The translations under genes and the position numbers were made by a program. Below the pieces are notes generated by a model. The model had not been told where the DNA came from and made no database searches. It saw nothing but the letters and a program-made list of their open reading frames with translations. Shown in pieces: positions 1-7,833 of a DNA stretch of 24,637 nucleotides. The DNA lies in contig CAZBBB010000042.1 in NCBI GenBank assembly GCA_964490005.1, forward strand, positions 1 through 24,637, written 5' to 3'. Numbering within the stretch: position 1 is the stretch's first letter; every line of letters begins with the position of its first letter. The stretch is from CAZBBB01 sp964490005 (GTDB taxonomy: Bacteria; Planctomycetota; B15-G4).

Positions 1-160
1 CGCGGCCGCGGCGCGGCTGCGCGACGCGGCGCTCGCCTCGGAGCTGCGGGCGAGCTGCGCGCGCTGGGAGGCGGCCTGGGCCGGCGGCGCGGCCCTGCCC
101 GTCGCGCAGGCGCGCGACGAGGCGCTCGCGCTCGCGGCGCGTCTCGAGGCGGCGACATGA
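1..160 (+). CDS. C-terminal end of an upstream protein (possibly BatD-like), 5' partial
   Basis: The frame that ends at TGA 158-160 is open to the window edge and encodes about 52 residues rich in Ala, Arg and Leu, ending in LEAAT. The stop overlaps the next start as ATGA, so the two genes are very probably co-translated. Because the next gene looks like BatE (TPR plus SH3), and Bat operons place batD just before batE, this could be the helical C-terminal tail of a BatD-type membrane protein. The residues present are too few and too low in complexity to prove that. The identity is inferred from context; the existence of a coding frame is well supported by the overlap. Confidence 0.5.
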   Translation, partial: AAAARLRDAALASELRASCARWEAAWAGGAALPVAQARDEALALAARLEAAT

Positions 161-1011
161 GCGTGCGACGGTCGAGGGCGGCAACACCGGCGCGCCGCGC
201 CTGGCGATCCGCGGTGCTGGCCTTCTTCTTCGTGTTCGCGCCCACATCCGCCGTCGCGGCCGCTCCGTTCGCCATCTGCGGCGAAGCGCCGGCGAACGAG
301 GCGCCCGCACCCGCGCCCGTGCCCGTCTCCGATCTGCCGGGTGCCGTGCAGGCCTATCGCGACGGGCACTGGGCCGAGTCGACCGTGCGCTTCGCCGAGC
401 TCGCGCGCGCCGAGGCCGACCCGGCCCGCGCGGCCGTGCTGCACTGCAACGCCGGCACTGCCGCGGCGCGCGCCGAGAACTGGGGCGAGGCGGTCTGGCA
501 TCTGCGTCGCGCGCTCCATCTCGCGCCGCGCGACGAGACGGCGCGGGTGAATCTCGTGCGCGTGACCGAGCTCACCGGCAAGGGGCAGAGCGAGAGCGCG
601 CAGTTCACGACGACCCTGCTCGAACTCCCGCGCGTGCTGACGCGCGACGAGAGCGAGCGGCTCGTCGCGCTGCTCGCTTCGCTGGCTTGCGCGTTGCTCG
701 CGCTGCGACGCGTGCTCCCCGAGCGCGTCTGGCCGCTGCGCGCGGCCGTCGCAGTGGCGCTGCTCGCCGTCGGCTGGCTGGCGCTGGCCACGCACGCCTG
801 GCGGCGCGAAGAGTCGCGCGCCGTGATCATCCCGCCGACGGCGAGCGGGCGCGCCGAGCCCGAGCCGCACGGCGAAGTGCTCTTCCGACTCTCGGGCGGT
901 GCGATCGTGCGCCTCGACGATCTGCGTCGCGACTGGCGCCTCGTCGAGAGCGAAGCCGGCGCGCGCGGCTGGGTGCCCGTCGCCGACGCCCGCCCGCTGC
1001 ACGGCGACTGA
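157..1011 (+). CDS. BatE-like TPR and SH3-domain membrane protein
   Basis: The protein has 284 residues. It starts at the ATG of an ATGA overlap. Residues about 15-36 are a hydrophobic signal or anchor segment ending in AVAAA. Residues about 60-135 form TPR-type helices (GAVQAYRDGHW, AVWHLRRALHLAPRDETARVNL). Two membrane segments lie at about 165-185 and 192-212. The last 60 residues look like a bacterial SH3 fold (GEVLFRLSGGAIVRLDDL, then WRLVESEAGARGWVP). The order signal-TPR-two helices-SH3 is that of BatE-type proteins of the Bacteroides aerotolerance (Bat) operon, whose partners are VWA-domain membrane proteins. The rest of such an operon would lie left of the window. The architecture is visible; the Bat assignment is inferred from that architecture. 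Confidence 0.68.
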   Translation: MSVRRSRAATPARRAWRSAVLAFFFVFAPTSAVAAAPFAICGEAPANEAPAPAPVPVSDLPGAVQAYRDGHWAESTVRFAELARAEADPARAAVLHCNAGTAAARAENWGEAVWHLRRALHLAPRDETARVNLVRVTELTGKGQSESAQFTTTLLELPRVLTRDESERLVALLASLACALLALRRVLPERVWPLRAAVAVALLAVGWLALATHAWRREESRAVIIPPTASGRAEPEPHGEVLFRLSGGAIVRLDDLRRDWRLVESEAGARGWVPVADARPLHGD

Positions 1012-1066
1012 GCGGCGTGCGCGCGGTCGCCCGCATCGACTCGGTGGCCCACCGGGTAGCCGCCAC

Positions 1067-1945
1067 GTGAAGTCCCTGATCACGATTGCGCTCGTCGGCG
1101 GTGGTCTGCTGTTCGTCGTGCTGAGCTGGTTCGTCGCGGATCTCATGCTCGATCATCACCGACGGCCGCTGGGCGACACGCCGGCCGTGCTCGATCTGCG
1201 CTACGAAGACATCTCGCTGCAGGCCGCCGACGGAGTCGCGCTGGTCGGCTGGCTCGTCGAGCCGCCCGGCGAGGCGCGCGGTACGGTGCTCGTGTTCCAC
1301 GGCTTGGGCAGCATGAAGCAGGTGTTGCCGCTGTACTTTCTGTCGGAGATCGGCCTGCGCGGCGTGGCGATCGATCTGCGCGGGCTCGGACAGAGCGGTC
1401 GTGCGCTCACGAGCTTCGGCTGGCGCGAGCGTCTCGACGTCGAGGCGACCGTCGCGTGGGTGCAGCAGCGTTGGCCCGGGCAGCCGATCGCGGCGTGGGG
1501 GCAGTCGCTGGGTGCGGCGGCCATCGCGTTCGCGGCGAGCACGGTCGCGCCCCTGCAAGCGATCGTGCTCGAGGGTTGCTACGCGGATGCCGAGTTGGCG
1601 TGGCGCACGCGAGTCGATGCCGTGCTGCCGCCGTCGTTAGCACCTGCCGCTCGCTTGCCGCGCTGGTTCATCGAGCGGCGCCTCGGGCTGCCGGCCGCTC
1701 TGCTCCGTCCCGTGGATCACGTCGGCAAGTTGCCGCCCGAGCGCCTGCTGCTCGTGCGTTCCGAGCGCGACGCGATGGTGAGCGAGGCGGAGTTCGCGCT
1801 GCTCGTGGCCTCTGCGCCGGGGGCGACGGTGTGGCACGCGCCGCGCTCCGGCCACGGCGATGCGCTCGTCGGCGCCGGAGCGATCTGGCGCGAGCGGTTC
1901 GCGGCCTGGCTGCTCGAACGCCTCGGCGCGGCGTCAGCCCGCTGA
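1067..1945 (+). CDS. membrane-anchored alpha/beta hydrolase
   Basis: The protein has 292 residues from GTG 1067. That start puts a clean N-terminal membrane helix (residues 2-25, SLITIALVGGGLLFVVLSWF) first; the upstream part of the same frame overlaps the end of the previous gene and is not protein-like. The fold markers of the family are all present: HGLG at residues 78-81 (oxyanion hole), GQSLG with nucleophile Ser147, ERDAMV with a candidate acid Asp235, and SGHGD with His263. It resembles the single-pass serine hydrolases often labelled alpha/beta fold family (YqkD or FrsA-like). The substrate cannot be told. The active site follows the anchor, so the catalytic domain is probably on the outer face of the membrane. 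It follows the BatE-like gene by 55 bases and may be co-transcribed. Confidence 0.8.
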   Translation: MKSLITIALVGGGLLFVVLSWFVADLMLDHHRRPLGDTPAVLDLRYEDISLQAADGVALVGWLVEPPGEARGTVLVFHGLGSMKQVLPLYFLSEIGLRGVAIDLRGLGQSGRALTSFGWRERLDVEATVAWVQQRWPGQPIAAWGQSLGAAAIAFAASTVAPLQAIVLEGCYADAELAWRTRVDAVLPPSLAPAARLPRWFIERRLGLPAALLRPVDHVGKLPPERLLLVRSERDAMVSEAEFALLVASAPGATVWHAPRSGHGDALVGAGAIWRERFAAWLLERLGAASAR

Positions 1946-2004
1946 ATCACGTGACGTAACGCGCCGCCGCGCGCCGCGTCGACCCATCGTCACGGGGGCG
2001 ATGC

Positions 2005-2412
2005 ATGGCAGCAGTGGTTCCGACCTGTCTGGCGCTGGTGCTGTGCGAGTCCGTCGTACGAGAACGCAAGAGCGGCCGGGCGACGATCCGGGGCGTCCTC
2101 GGCCACGTGGTCGTGCCGTCCCTGCCTGCGACGACGCACGCCTTCAGCGTGTGGCTGCAGGTGACCGACGGCAACGGCTACGTCGAGATGGAACTCGTTC
2201 TCGAACGCGTCCCGGCCGACAGCCCGGAGATCGAGGTCATCCTGCAGGTTCGATTCAGCCTGCAGTACGACAACCCCAACGTCGTGCGCGAGCATCAGGC
2301 TCTGTTCGCGGATGGAATCGACCTGGAGGTCGAGGGATACTCTCGGCTCAGGCTCGCGGCGGCGGGCACGACCATCATGCAGCGCTACTTCGCAGTCGTG
2401 CCGCGACCGTGA
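2005..2412 (+). CDS. small conserved hypothetical protein (DUF6941-like appearance)
   Basis: The protein has 135 residues and no signal peptide beyond a mildly hydrophobic start. A GGGGG stretch at 1994-1998 sits in Shine-Dalgarno position before ATG 2005. The protein has the alternating pattern of a small all-beta domain: a first strand ALVLCESVVRE, then ATIRGVLGHVVVPSLPATTH, then VWLQVTDGNGYVEMELVL, and a last strand RLRLAAAGTTIMQRYFAVV. From memory this resembles a small family in Planctomycetes and relatives (DUF6941), whose members start with a similar 'CDSVIRD...G+..I.G' strand pair. I cannot confirm this without a profile search. Its function is unknown. It is followed 13 bases later by a 58-residue gene. 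Confidence 0.6.
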   Translation: MAAVVPTCLALVLCESVVRERKSGRATIRGVLGHVVVPSLPATTHAFSVWLQVTDGNGYVEMELVLERVPADSPEIEVILQVRFSLQYDNPNVVREHQALFADGIDLEVEGYSRLRLAAAGTTIMQRYFAVVPRP

Positions 2413-2425
2413 CGGAGGTCGATCC

Positions 2426-2602
2426 ATGACTGGCAAGGCGCAGTACATCGTCGAGACGACGGGCTCGATCAGCGTCGTGCGCATGATCAACTCGGGCGGA
2501 TACCCGATCGCGCGATTTGACACGCCCTCGAATCAGCGTGACGCCGAGTTCGAGGAACTCAAGCCATCACCACCCCCGGAAGACGATCCTCGAGAGTGCT
2601 GA
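2426..2602 (+). CDS. 58-residue hypothetical protein
   Basis: The start ATG 2426 is preceded by a strong Shine-Dalgarno (GGAGG, 2414-2418) with 7 bases of spacing, the clearest ribosome site in this part of the window. The frame is open further upstream, but that part overlaps the previous gene and is Arg/Ser-rich, as shadows are. The product begins MTGKAQYIVETTGSISVVRM, seems beta-rich, and ends in an acidic, Pro-rich tail (PSPPPEDDPREC). I recognise no family. It sits between two small genes read the same way and overlaps the next start by several bases, so the three are probably one transcript. Confidence 0.55.
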   Translation: MTGKAQYIVETTGSISVVRMINSGGYPIARFDTPSNQRDAEFEELKPSPPPEDDPREC

Positions 2603-3162
2603 TCGTGCGCACCGCGCGGATCGTTGTCTCGTGTGCGCTGATGGCTTGCGCGACCGATCCGGCGCGGCCGATCGACTCCGCAGTGCGAGTCGCACCGTCG
2701 GTTTCGGATGGGCGCGCGTGGTCGGCGCGTGGCGTGGGTGCCGTGCCGTCATCCGAGGATGTCGCCGCCGCGATGGCCGAGCTCGAGTCGGCGACGGAGG
2801 TCTGTTTCGAGGCCGGGTGGGGGCTGGTGACCACGTCGCAGGCGCTGGCGATGTTGTGCCTGCTGGATGCGCCGGATGGCGATGAGCGATTTCGGCAACT
2901 GGCCGACAGCGAGGCGACCGCGCCGTGGCTGCTCGGCGCGATCGGCCTGCAACTCCTCGACGACAGGGTCGATGCGTATTCGCTTCGCTATCGGGGCGAC
3001 GACAACGAACGGCTGGCCTGGGTGACGGGGTGCGTTCCGATCTTGCGCACGGACTACGAACACTGGCAGAAGATGGACGAGTACGGTCGGGCCTTGCTTC
3101 ACGTCCGCTGGAAACTCGAGCGCGCGGTGCGACGCGTGCCCAACCCGTCGCCCGGGCCGTAG
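2596..3162 (+). CDS. hypothetical lipoprotein
   Basis: The protein has up to 188 residues. The start is GTG 2596 or GTG 2605; both overlap or abut the previous stop at 2602. The N-terminus has two Arg, a short hydrophobic run (IVVSCALMAC) and a plausible lipobox ending LMAC, followed by a Pro/Ser-rich linker. This suggests export and lipid anchoring. The body (residues about 55-180) is predicted mainly helical, with an amphipathic segment and two internal Cys (one in ATEVCFEAGW, one in AMLCLLDAP). No family was recognised. The gene converges on the minus-strand DUF6370 gene with only 15 bases between the two stops; a 12-bp perfect palindrome (3168-3179) lies in that gap. Confidence 0.6.
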   Translation: MLIVRTARIVVSCALMACATDPARPIDSAVRVAPSVSDGRAWSARGVGAVPSSEDVAAAMAELESATEVCFEAGWGLVTTSQALAMLCLLDAPDGDERFRQLADSEATAPWLLGAIGLQLLDDRVDAYSLRYRGDDNERLAWVTGCVPILRTDYEHWQKMDEYGRALLHVRWKLERAVRRVPNPSPGP

Positions 3163-3177
3163 CTCGGGAGCGGCCGC

Positions 3178-3519
3178 TCAGGGTTGCAGCGCGAAGGCGC
3201 TGACGGCGAAGCGGCCGTCGACGACTTCGCCGCTCACGACGGCCTTGCGCACGGCGTTGCAGAAGCCGTCGGCGGCGTGCGCGTCGCCGTGATCGTCGAT
3301 CGACGTGCCGTCAAGGAAGTACGTGAGCGTGCCGTGGCGCATGGCGAGGTTGCAGCCGTCGCCCTGCATCCCGAACTGGCACTCGCCGCAGGCGACTTCG
3401 ACTTCGGCCTGCTCGAGCGAGACGAAGGAGGCGGCGTCCGGCGCGCCCGCGTCGTCATGGGCGTGCGGCCCGCAGCCGAAGAGCGCGAGCGCCAGGACGA
3501 TGAGCGACGTGACGCGCAT
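3178..3519 (-). CDS. DUF6370-type small lipoprotein
   Basis: The protein has 113 residues. The N-terminus is a lipoprotein signal (MRVTSLIVLALALFGC, lipobox LFGC with Cys16), followed by a His/Asp/Ala linker. The core has a strongly patterned motif set: VACGECQFGMQGDGCNLAM, then TYFLDGTSIDDHGDAHAADG, then FCNAVRKAVVSGEV. I recall this set as the DUF6370 family, found in Bacteroidota and Planctomycetota. Four Cys and several His/Asp residues (DDHGDAH) suggest disulphide bonds or metal binding, but no function is established that I know of. Its ATG overlaps the stop of rho (TGATG), so it is translationally coupled to rho although its product is exported. Confidence 0.75.
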   Translation of the reverse strand: MRVTSLIVLALALFGCGPHAHDDAGAPDAASFVSLEQAEVEVACGECQFGMQGDGCNLAMRHGTLTYFLDGTSIDDHGDAHAADGFCNAVRKAVVSGEVVDGRFAVSAFALQP

Positions 3520-5006
3520 CAGAAGACCCTCCCGGCCATGATCGACAGCAGGAACTCGGCGTTGGTGCGGGTGCGCTGCAGCTTCTCGAGCAGCTTCTCG
3601 ATGGCCTCGACCGGCGGCAGGTCGGCCAGCGCCGTGCGCAGCAGCTTGACGATGCGCGCCTCGTCCTTGTCGAGAATCAGGTCCTCCATGCGCGTGCCCG
3701 ACTTGTGCACGTCGATGGCCGGGAAGAAGCGCTGCTCGGAGATCGCGCGCGAGAGCACGATCTCCATGTTGCCGGTGCCCTTGAACTCCTCGAAGATCAC
3801 CTCGTCCATGCGCGAGTTGGTCTCGATGAGCGCCGTGGCCAGGATCGTCAGGCTGCCGCCGCCCTCGATGTTGCGCGCGCTGCCGAAGAAGCGCTTGGGC
3901 TTCTGCAGCGCGTTGGCCTCGATGCCGCCCGAGAGGATGCGCCCGGTCGTGCGCGCCACCGCGTTGTAGGCGCGGCCGAGGCGCGTGAGCGAGTCGAGCA
4001 GCACGACGACGTCGTGGCCGGCCTCGACGAGCGAGCGCGCGCGCTCGGCCACGCGGTCGGCGACCTGGATGTGCCGCTGCGGGCTCTCGTCGAAGGTCGA
4101 GGCGATGACCTCGCCGTCGACGCTGCGCTGCATGTCGGTGACCTCCTCGGGGCGCTCGTCGACGAGGAAGATCAGCCGGCGCGTCTTCGGGTAGTTCGCC
4201 GCGATGGCGTTGGCCAGCGTCTTGAGCAGCACCGTCTTGCCGGCGCGCGGCGGCGAGACGATCAGGCCGCGCTGCCCGAAGCCGATCGGCGCCACGAGGT
4301 CGACGATGCGCGAGCCGAAGTCGCGCGGCTCGTCGGCGTTCTCGAGCAGGATGCGCCGGTCGGGGAAGATCGGCGTGAGGTCGTCGAAGGGCTTGGTCGC
4401 GGTCGCGACGGCCGGCTCGATGCCGTTGACCTCGCGCACGTCCGCCAGCGCGAAGTACTTCTCGCGGCGGTGGCCGGCGCGCACCCGGCCGTTGACGAGC
4501 ATGCCGGCGCGCAGGCCGTGCTGCTTGACGAGCTGCGGCGCGACGTACAGGTCGTCGGGCGAGGGCAGGCAGGCGTTGCGCGTGCTGCGCAGGAAGCCGT
4601 AGCCGTCGGGCAGGATCTCGAGCTGCCCTTCGCCGCGCACGTCGAGCTGGGCGCGCGTCGCGTGGCGCAGGAACATGACCAGCAGCCGCGCGCGGTCGAT
4701 GCCCGGATGCGCGCCGATGCCGTAGTGGCGCAGGCGCTGCACGAGCTCGGCGATCGGCAGCCGCCCGAGCTCGGTGAGCTGCGCGGGGCCCGCGCCCTCC
4801 TGCCCGGGCAGCGGCGGCGCCTTGGCGACGTGGATCGGCCGGTAGGCGCTCGGCGTCGCGCCCGCCGGCGTCTCGTCGTCGGCCTCGTCCTCGCCGCGCA
4901 CGAGTTCGGCGGCCAGCGGCGAGGCGCCCTCGTCCGTCGGCTCGTCGCCGGCCTCGGCGCGGTGCGGGGCGGGCGGCGGGGCGGTCTTGCGTCGCGCGGG
5001 AGTCAT
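3519..5006 (-). CDS. rho: transcription termination factor Rho
   Basis: The protein has 495 residues from ATG 5006. The hexameric RNA helicase releases transcripts at Rho-dependent sites. Residues 1-75 are a charged, Pro/Ala/Glu-rich extension absent from E. coli Rho (419 residues). A Rho-N helical domain follows at about 80-120. The cold-shock RNA-binding domain is at about 125-185 (GEGQLEILPDGYGFLRS, then DDLYVAPQLVKQHGLRAG). The ATPase domain has Walker A SPPRAGKT at 251-258, VDERPEEVTDM at about 282-292, Walker B DVVVLLD at about 332-338, and the RNA-contacting KGTGNMEIVLSR region. The Walker A loop has Arg where E. coli has Lys (PPKAGKT), and GFGQRG replaces the more usual G(R/K)GQRG. 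A longer in-frame start upstream gives Arg/Pro-rich sequence and was not chosen. It follows coaE by 94 bases on the same strand. Confidence 0.97.
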   Translation of the reverse strand: MTPARRKTAPPPAPHRAEAGDEPTDEGASPLAAELVRGEDEADDETPAGATPSAYRPIHVAKAPPLPGQEGAGPAQLTELGRLPIAELVQRLRHYGIGAHPGIDRARLLVMFLRHATRAQLDVRGEGQLEILPDGYGFLRSTRNACLPSPDDLYVAPQLVKQHGLRAGMLVNGRVRAGHRREKYFALADVREVNGIEPAVATATKPFDDLTPIFPDRRILLENADEPRDFGSRIVDLVAPIGFGQRGLIVSPPRAGKTVLLKTLANAIAANYPKTRRLIFLVDERPEEVTDMQRSVDGEVIASTFDESPQRHIQVADRVAERARSLVEAGHDVVVLLDSLTRLGRAYNAVARTTGRILSGGIEANALQKPKRFFGSARNIEGGGSLTILATALIETNSRMDEVIFEEFKGTGNMEIVLSRAISEQRFFPAIDVHKSGTRMEDLILDKDEARIVKLLRTALADLPPVEAIEKLLEKLQRTRTNAEFLLSIMAGRVF

Positions 5007-5100
5007 GGGTGTGTGCGGGGCCTCTGGCCGTCGGGCCGAGGGGGGTGCGGGTGAGCGCGCAGGGGGTCGCGTCGCGCGACCGGGCTTCCCGTCGGATCGA

Positions 5101-5700
5101 TCAGCGGATGCCGAGACTGCCGAGCAGGGCGTCGATCCGCGGCCCAAGATCCTCGATCGGCCCGAAGTTTTCCAGTACGTGCCCGGCGCGGGCCCGCTTG
5201 AGGTGCAGGCCCGCCTGGCGCGCCTCGCGCCGCGCGCGCTCGCCCTCGGCCCAGCCGCGCGCCCGGCAGCGGGCCTCGCGCACCGCTTCGGGCGCCTCGA
5301 CGTAGACCCACGCGTCGACGCGCTCGGCCAGCGGCGATTCGAGCAGCAGCGGGACGTCGAGCACGACGTGCCGGTCGCCCGCCGCGTCGAGGGCCGCGAG
5401 CAGCCGCCGCCGCACCTCGGGGTGCACGATCGCGTTGAGGGCGGCGGTGGAGGGCTCGTCGGCCAGCGCGCGGCGCGCGAGCAGGGCGCGGTCGAGCCGG
5501 CCCGCGTCGTCGAGCAGATCGCGCCCGAAGCGCTGCAGCAGCGCCGCGCGCACCGAGGGCAGCTCGACCACCGCCCGTGCCTCGGCGTCGGCGTCGAGCA
5601 CGAGCAGGCCGCGCGCGCCGAGCGCCGCCGCGACCGCCGACTTGCCGCTGCCGATGCCGCCGAGCAGACCGATGACCCGTCGCTGGGGGCGCCCCGTCAT
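5101..5700 (-). CDS. coaE: dephospho-CoA kinase
   Basis: The protein has 199 residues, the usual length for the family. It phosphorylates the 3'-hydroxyl of dephospho-CoA with ATP, the last step of coenzyme A synthesis, in the cytoplasm. The P-loop GGIGSGKS lies at residues 14-21. The LDADAEAR segment with Asp36 and Asp38 matches the catalytic 'DAD' motif. The lid region HPEVRRRLL and the LDVPLLLES strand, both typical of CoaE, follow. The start ATG 5700 faces a divergent gene across 131 bases. A TATGCT element on the minus strand (5714-5709) would start transcription very close to this ATG, so the message may be almost leaderless. The pairing with rho recurs, as far as I recall, in Planctomycetes. 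Confidence 0.95.
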   Translation of the reverse strand: MTGRPQRRVIGLLGGIGSGKSAVAAALGARGLLVLDADAEARAVVELPSVRAALLQRFGRDLLDDAGRLDRALLARRALADEPSTAALNAIVHPEVRRRLLAALDAAGDRHVVLDVPLLLESPLAERVDAWVYVEAPEAVREARCRARGWAEGERARREARQAGLHLKRARAGHVLENFGPIEDLGPRIDALLGSLGIR

Positions 5701-5738
5701 GCGGCGCGAGCATAGCGACCGCCGAGCGCGCGGGCCGG

Positions 5739-5767
5739 TTGCCGCGTGTTCGGGGCCTCCCTATAAT
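5739..5767 (+). promoter_or_regulatory. sigma70-type promoter for the 5832 operon
   Basis: TTGCCG (5739-5744) and a perfect TATAAT (5762-5767) are separated by exactly 17 bases. This gives a start of transcription near 5774 and a leader of about 58 bases before GTG 5832. It stands out in a genome region of this GC content and lies in the divergent gap between coaE and the coiled-coil gene. Confidence 0.75.
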
Positions 5768-5831
5768 CCGCGGCTTCCCTCTCCGGCCGCAGATCGGGTC
5801 GCGGTCCCACCCCGCCAGGAGTCCTCGCTCC

Positions 5832-7088
5832 GTGACTTCGCCATCTCTTGCTGACGTGCGGCGCCAGGCGGGTGCCGTGGCCGTGATCTGGGTCATCATC
5901 CTGTTCATCGCGACGCTCGCCGCGTCGGGCGCGTGGTACGTCGCCAACGGCGACATCGCGCGCTTCTCCGCCGAGGCGGTGGCGGCGAAGACCGAACTGC
6001 AGGAGTTCGAGGGCCGCTTCGACGCGCTCGCCGCCTCCTACCAGGAGCTGTCGAACCTCGTCGGATACCGCGACACGAACGTGGTCACGAGCAAGTCCGA
6101 CGTGGTCGCCATCCAGACCGAGATCGACGGCATCAAGGCGGCGCTCGGGAGCGCGGCCGGCGGCGCCGACACGAAGCTCACGCTGGCGACGGCGGTCTCG
6201 GCCCTGCGCGCGGCGCAGCAGTCGGCGGCGCAGGCGGTCGCGGCGACGAGGGCCGACCACGAGCGCGAAGTCGCGGCGCGGCAGGCGGCCGAGAGCAGCG
6301 CCAACTCGGTGCAGACGAACTTCCAGAGCCAGCTCACGGCGCTCAACACGCAGCTGCGCGACGAGCGCCAGCGCGCCGACAACCAGAGCGCGGCCGACAG
6401 CCGGCGCTTCGACGAACTCGTCGCCAGCCAGCAGAGCGCGGACGCGGCCGCGCGCCAGGCGCAGCAGGCGCTGGCCTCCTTCGAGGTGCAGGCGCGACGC
6501 GAATCCTCGACGGCGGCCGCCACGATCAAGGCGCTCGCGCTGCGGCGCGAGCCGGTCGAACCCGACGGCGCCGACGGCGCGATCCTCGCGGTCGCGAGCC
6601 AGGGCGACGTGGCCTTCATCGACATCGGCGGGCGGCACGGCCTGCGGCGCGGCACGCGCTTCGACGTGCTGCGCCCGGGCAAGGGCGGCGAGCTGCAGCC
6701 GCGCGGCACCGTCGAGGTGCGCGAGGTCGAGAGCGACATGGCCATGGTGGGGCTGCTGGGCGCGGCCGATCCCTTCGACCCGATCCTGCCCGGCGACGTG
6801 GTCCGCAACCCGCACTTCGAGAAGGGCCGCACGCTGCGCTTCCACCTGCTGGGCGACTTCCCGCTCTCGCTGAGCAAGGAGTTCGCGACGCAGCGGCTGC
6901 GCGAGCTGGGCGCCGAGGTCGACGAGACGCTGGGCACCACGACCGACGTGCTCGTGCTCGGCGACAAGAGCCTGGCCGACGGCGAGTTCGCGATCGAACT
7001 CACCGAGACCGACGCCTACAAGCAGGCCGACCGCCTCGGGATGCGCATCATCCGTCTGGCGGACCTGATCGCCTTCCTGCGCTACTGA
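5832..7088 (+). CDS. membrane-anchored coiled-coil protein with BRCT-like C-terminal domain
   Basis: The protein has 418 residues. GTG 5832 is chosen because AGGAG (5818-5822) lies 9 bases upstream and because the earlier in-frame ATG would lie inside the promoter. Residues 13-37 are one membrane helix. Residues about 42-235 are a long Ala/Gln/Glu/Arg-rich coiled coil. Residues about 245-328 form a beta-rich module (ILAVASQGDVAFIDIGGRHGL, TVEVREVESDMAMVG, ILPGDVV). Residues about 332-418 have the BRCT pattern: GRTLRFHLLGDFP, helix with RELGAEVDETL, TTDVLVLGD, KQADRLGMRIIRLADLIAFL, close to the BRCT of NAD-dependent DNA ligases. BRCT folds usually bind phosphoproteins or DNA ends; here the domain is tied to the membrane. 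The cellular role is unknown. It heads an operon with comB 25 bases downstream. Confidence 0.75.
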   Translation: MTSPSLADVRRQAGAVAVIWVIILFIATLAASGAWYVANGDIARFSAEAVAAKTELQEFEGRFDALAASYQELSNLVGYRDTNVVTSKSDVVAIQTEIDGIKAALGSAAGGADTKLTLATAVSALRAAQQSAAQAVAATRADHEREVAARQAAESSANSVQTNFQSQLTALNTQLRDERQRADNQSAADSRRFDELVASQQSADAAARQAQQALASFEVQARRESSTAAATIKALALRREPVEPDGADGAILAVASQGDVAFIDIGGRHGLRRGTRFDVLRPGKGGELQPRGTVEVREVESDMAMVGLLGAADPFDPILPGDVVRNPHFEKGRTLRFHLLGDFPLSLSKEFATQRLRELGAEVDETLGTTTDVLVLGDKSLADGEFAIELTETDAYKQADRLGMRIIRLADLIAFLRY

Positions 7089-7113
7089 CGCGGCGGGCGG
7101 AGGGGCGCGCGCG

Positions 7114-7833
7114 ATGCGCGTGGCGGTCGTGCTCGCACCGGCGCTGCTGGCCGGGCTGCGCGACGAGGAGCTGGGGCAGGTCGTCGTGATCGACGTCCTG
7201 CGCGCCACGAGCACGATCGCGCGCGCGCTCGCGGCCGGGGCCGAAGGCGTGTTCCCGGCCGGCGATCTCGAGCAGGCGCGGCGGGCGGCGGCCGAACAGG
7301 GCGCGCTGCTCGGCGGCGAGCGGCAGGGCCTGCCCCCCGAGGGTTTCGACCTGGGCAACTCGCCGCGCGAATACGACGCGGCGCGTTGCGCCGGACGCCG
7401 CATCGTGCTGAGCACGACGAACGGCACGCAGGCCGTGCTCGCCGCGCGGGGCGCGCGGGGCATCCGCGCCGGCAGCCTGCTCAACGCCGAGGCGACCGCG
7501 CGCGGGCTGCTCGCCAGCGGCGACGAGCGCGTCACGCTGCTCTGCGCGGGGCGTCGCGGGCGCGTCTCGGTCGACGACACGGCGGCGGCCGGCTGCATCG
7601 CGGGCAGCCTCGCGCTGCTCGGCGCCGCGCGCTTCGACGACGGGGCGCGGCACGCCATCGCGCTGTTCGACGGCTGGAGGCACGAGCTGTGGGCGCTGCT
7701 CGCCGCGAGCGAGGCCGGCCGGCACCTGACCGAGCTGGGCCTGGCCGACGACATCGGCGACTGCGCGCTCGTGGACGCCGTTCCGATCGACATCGCGCTG
7801 CAGGCCGACGGCGTGTTCCGGAAGGCGGGCTGA
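7114..7833 (+). CDS. comB: 2-phosphosulfolactate phosphatase family protein (ComB)
   Basis: The protein has 239 residues. The family hydrolyses (R)-2-phospho-3-sulfolactate to sulfolactate and is Mg-dependent. In methanogens this is a step of coenzyme M synthesis, but ComB homologues occur widely in bacteria without that pathway, where the physiological substrate is unclear. Family motifs are complete: VIDVLRATST (25-34), GERQGLPPEGFDLGNSPREY (68-87), TTNGTQ (101-106) and LLCAGRRGRVSVDD (142-155). A GGAGGGG stretch about 12 bases before ATG 7114 is the ribosome site. Its TGA is followed directly by the GTG of tatC. No other sulfolactate or coenzyme M genes are present in this window, so the assignment is to the family rather than to a pathway. 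Confidence 0.9.
   Translation: MRVAVVLAPALLAGLRDEELGQVVVIDVLRATSTIARALAAGAEGVFPAGDLEQARRAAAEQGALLGGERQGLPPEGFDLGNSPREYDAARCAGRRIVLSTTNGTQAVLAARGARGIRAGSLLNAEATARGLLASGDERVTLLCAGRRGRVSVDDTAAAGCIAGSLALLGAARFDDGARHAIALFDGWRHELWALLAASEAGRHLTELGLADDIGDCALVDAVPIDIALQADGVFRKAG

Noticed and set aside
3168..3179. 12-bp palindrome between convergent stops as an intrinsic terminator
   Set aside because: GAGCGGCCGCTC has no loop and no T-run; it may be chance in GC-rich DNA.
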